From an uncultured Clostridia bacterium (lineage in GTDB: Bacteria; Bacillota; Clostridia; Christensenellales; Borkfalkiaceae), in contig URMI01000047.1 in NCBI GenBank assembly GCA_900548845.1, forward strand, positions 1-7,326: a DNA stretch of 7,326 nucleotides, in the 5' to 3' direction. The notes below the pieces were generated by a model, which saw only the letters and a program-made list of their open reading frames with translations, was not told where the DNA came from and did not search any database. The position numbers were made by a program, and so were the translations under genes. Positions 5,635 through 7,326 of this stretch are shown one piece after another. The stretch's first letter is position 1; each line of letters begins with the position of its first letter.

Positions 5635-5660
5635 AGCGCTCCCTTTGCGGGAACGTTGCT
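5635..5660 (-). other. Small hairpin between ywlE and rpiB
   Basis: On the minus strand GTTCCC (5654-5649) pairs with GGGAGC (5643-5638), including one G-U pair, around GCAAA. An outer AGC/GCT pairing is possible. No T run follows, so it is not a terminator. It ends just before the rpiB Shine-Dalgarno and could be an mRNA processing or stability structure, or chance. Confidence 0.3.
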
Positions 5661-6147
5661 ATTTGTTGTTATTTGTTTTTGCCGCCGCGGCGTTCGGTGC
5701 GGGGGGCGAAAGCTGTTCGATGACTTCGATGACGCGCGGGATGCACTCGCGGATGCGCCTGAGCGTGACGCGGTAGGCATCGATATCGAGCCCGTATGGG
5801 TCGGGAATCTCTCTGCCGCAGAGTTCAAAAAAGCTCGTCACGTTGGGATAGCGGGAAAGTTTCTCGCGGTGGCGCTCCGTCATGCAGACGACAAGCAGGG
5901 ACTCCTTCACCATCTTTTCGGTGAGCTGGCGGGGGCGGAAGGACTTCAAGACGGAGATCTTCGCCTCTTTCAGTGCCTGCGCGCTGTTGGGGCTCAGTGT
6001 GCTCCCCTCTTCGGCATGCAGCCCCGCCGAGCGCACGGAAATGCCCGTGAGCTTTCTGCGTTTGAGTTCGCGGCGAAGCGCCGCTTCCGCCATGGGCGAG
6101 CGGCAGGTGTTGCCCGTACAGACAAAGAGTACCTTTTGCGTGGGCAT
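5659..6147 (-). CDS. ywlE: Protein arginine phosphatase (YwlE-type, low-molecular-weight phosphatase fold)
   Basis: This 162-residue cytoplasmic phosphatase has the signature loop at the N-terminus: VLFVCTGNTCRSPMAEA, with nucleophile Cys10 and Arg16 of the C-x5-R motif. The general-acid aspartate is in REIPDPYG (Asp116). Position 14 is Thr (CTGNTCR). In B. subtilis YwlE, a Thr at this place selects phosphoarginine, whereas classical tyrosine phosphatases have a bulkier Ile (CLGNICR). Arginine phosphatase is therefore preferred, opposing an McsB-type kinase and ClpCP targeting if those exist in this organism. The last ~16 residues (PPAPNAAAAKTNNNK) are a low-complexity tail not usual for the family. 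AAGGAGGGG precedes the ATG. The gene sits 42 bases after the threonylcarbamoyl-AMP synthase gene and 37 before rpiB, as in Bacillus. Tyrosine phosphatase activity cannot be fully excluded. Confidence 0.93.
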   Translation of the reverse strand: MPTQKVLFVCTGNTCRSPMAEAALRRELKRRKLTGISVRSAGLHAEEGSTLSPNSAQALKEAKISVLKSFRPRQLTEKMVKESLLVVCMTERHREKLSRYPNVTSFFELCGREIPDPYGLDIDAYRVTLRRIRECIPRVIEVIEQLSPPAPNAAAAKTNNNK

Positions 6148-6189
6148 ACGTCCCCTCCTTGGTGTTGCTTTTGTCGAAAAACGCGGTCG

Positions 6190-7182
6190 TTAACCGCCGA
6201 AGGCGCGCGTGAGGCGGTTGAGCACCCCTTCAAAGACGCCTCCCCTCTCTTTGGGGCAGATGCCGATGAGAAGGGTCGCTTCCTCCTCTCCGCGGTGGAG
6301 AAGCTCGTAAAGGCGGTTTGCCATCTCTTCACCCGTGCTTCCCAAGTTCAGCACGCGGCAGCCGGGAAGAAGACGCGCGAGCGAGCCTTCGCAGAAGAAG
6401 CAGGGCGTGCCGCCCTTTTTCTCTTCTTCCGAATAGAGCGCTTTGGCTTTTTCGAGCTCTTCGGGAGAAAAGAACGCCGTGCGGCATTTGGGAGCATAGT
6501 GCTTATACGCCATACCGGGGCTTTTGGGCTGCTCCCCTTTTTTGGGCACATACACGCCGCAGCTGCCCGCAACGGAGGCGATCATCTCCTGCGTCACGAG
6601 CCCTGCGCGCAAAATTTGCGGCGTTTCGCCCGTGCAGTCGAGGACGGTGCTTTCGATGCCGCCTTCGCATCTGCCCCCGTCCAGGATGAGCGGGATGCGC
6701 CCTTCGAAATCTTCGAAGACGTGCCGCGCGGTGACGGGTGAGATGTGTTTGGAAACATTGGCGCTGGGGGCTGCGACGGGAACATCGACGCCGCGAAGGA
6801 ACGCCTGCGCCGTGGGCGATGAGGGCACGCGGACGGCGAGCGTTCTGAGGCCGCAAGAAACGAGCGGGCTCACCTTGCCCGTCGAAGGATAGACCATCGT
6901 AAGCGGCCCCGGGAGAAAGGCTTTGGCAAGCTTTTTCGCATACGCGGGGATATCGTCGACAAGCGAAGAAATATCAAAGTCCCTGTGGACGTGCGCGATG
7001 AGCGGGTTGTTCTGCGGCCTGCCTTTGAGTTCGAAGATATGGCGGACGGCTTCATCGCTCCTTGCGTCTGCGCCGAGCCCGTACACCGTCTCGGTATGAA
7101 AGGCGACGACTTCCCCTTCCGAAATCAGTTGTTTTGCAAGGCGGAGCGACGCTTCGCTCACGCCTAATATTTGGGTGGTCAT
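6190..7182 (-). CDS. ywlC: L-threonylcarbamoyladenylate synthase, Sua5/TsaC2 type
   Basis: This enzyme makes threonylcarbamoyl-AMP from threonine, bicarbonate and ATP for the t6A base at position 37 of ANN-reading tRNAs. The protein is 330 residues, the long Sua5 form rather than the short TsaC/YrdC form. Motifs of the YrdC domain (about 8-200) are VVAFHTETVYGLGADA (25-40), LKGRPQNNPLIAHV (52-65), PGPLTMV, LAVRVPSS (115-122), APSANVSKHISPV (138-150) and CEGGIESTVLD. The linker SPGMAYKHYAPK (221-232) leads into the C-terminal Sua5 domain, which ends in VFEGVLNRLTRAF. His29 replaces the usual Pro in F-P-TETVYG. The ATG lies 3 bases after the upstream stop codon and has no good Shine-Dalgarno close by. 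It is probably translated by coupling to that gene. Confidence 0.96.
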   Translation of the reverse strand: MTTQILGVSEASLRLAKQLISEGEVVAFHTETVYGLGADARSDEAVRHIFELKGRPQNNPLIAHVHRDFDISSLVDDIPAYAKKLAKAFLPGPLTMVYPSTGKVSPLVSCGLRTLAVRVPSSPTAQAFLRGVDVPVAAPSANVSKHISPVTARHVFEDFEGRIPLILDGGRCEGGIESTVLDCTGETPQILRAGLVTQEMIASVAGSCGVYVPKKGEQPKSPGMAYKHYAPKCRTAFFSPEELEKAKALYSEEEKKGGTPCFFCEGSLARLLPGCRVLNLGSTGEEMANRLYELLHRGEEEATLLIGICPKERGGVFEGVLNRLTRAFGG

Positions 7183-7185
7183 GGT

Positions 7186-7326
7186 TTAATCGAAGGGCAG
7201 CTCCCCTTCCTCGGGCGGGGCGGCGTCGGGGCCTGAGGGCGGTTCTTCGTCGGGGAAATCCTGCGGCGCGGGACGGGAGTACTGCGGCTCCTCATCGGGC
7301 GCGCCCTGTGCGTCCACGTCGACGAA
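7186..7326 (-). CDS. C-terminal end of an acidic, proline-rich protein (5' part outside window)
   Basis: Only the last 46 codons and the TAA are present. The residues are almost all Asp, Glu, Pro, Ala and Gly, e.g. APDEEPQYSRPAP and PPEEGELPFD at the end, so this is a disordered tail. An acidic, proline-rich tail closing with ELPF resembles the C-terminal peptide of single-stranded DNA-binding protein, but here an Asp follows the Phe, and the DNA-binding domain is not visible. The SSB link is only a guess. It is in the same operon as ywlC: its stop is 3 bases before the ywlC ATG. Confidence 0.6.
   Translation of the reverse strand, partial: FVDVDAQGAPDEEPQYSRPAPQDFPDEEPPSGPDAAPPEEGELPFD

Noticed and set aside
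5622..5828. N-terminal extension of the rpiB frame
   Set aside because: The 69 extra residues are Ser/Arg-rich shadow sequence of ywlE. RpiB proteins start at the MKIAV ATG, which has AAGGAGG before it.
5530..6741. Plus-strand 403-residue frame
   Set aside because: It lies antisense to the start of rpiB, all of ywlE and much of ywlC. There is no family pattern and no ribosome site.
1..7326. CRISPR array, rRNA genes or insertion-sequence ends
   Set aside because: No regularly spaced long repeats, no rRNA-like sequence and no transposase gene with terminal inverted repeats were seen.

Overview
This window looks like the end of an assembled contig from a fairly GC-rich member of the Bacillota (Clostridia-like). 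The reasons are strong GGAGG-type ribosome binding sites throughout, a tRNA-Leu with an encoded CCA, and a gene block (threonylcarbamoyl-AMP synthase, arginine phosphatase, RpiB) in the same order as ywlC-ywlE-ywlF of Bacillus subtilis. The genus cannot be told from this sequence. Bases 1-27 are not biological: they match the end of an Illumina TruSeq read-2 adapter, so the real DNA starts at base 28.

Left part (28-1995), accessory DNA. This is clearly more AT-rich than the right part. It holds a broken-off minus-strand gene for a Gp49-like/RelE-HigB family toxin behind a perfect consensus sigma-70-type promoter. A plus-strand unit follows, with a promoter at 444-472, a 58-codon unknown gene, and a tyrosine recombinase whose first possible ATG overlaps the small gene's stop (ATGA). 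The integrase points at the 3' end of a tRNA-Leu(CAG) gene (1996-2078, minus strand). Between them lie phased GTCCC-type repeats and a long hairpin that looks like a two-way terminator. This is the classic layout of the integrase end of an integrative element inserted at a tRNA 3' end. The other end of the element is not in the window.

Right part (1996-7326), chromosomal operon. All genes are on the minus strand with gaps of 42 bases or less, or with overlaps. In transcription order they are: the end of an unknown acidic, proline-rich protein (possibly an SSB-like tail), a Sua5/YwlC-type threonylcarbamoyl-AMP synthase, a YwlE-type protein arginine phosphatase, ribose-5-phosphate isomerase B, a two-repeat DUF1538 membrane protein, a tandem PII-like protein, a peptidase E, and then the tRNA-Leu. 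The last three protein genes are linked by stop/start overlaps (TGATG and ATGA), so they are probably translated as a coupled set. The most interesting unit is this DUF1538 membrane protein with its tandem PII-like partner. It suggests a membrane transport system under PII-like control, with a substrate and ligand that cannot be read from sequence.

The host operon runs leftward straight into the antisense strand of the integrase. The two-way terminator and a second minus-strand terminator-like hairpin upstream of the integrase could insulate the element from that read-through.
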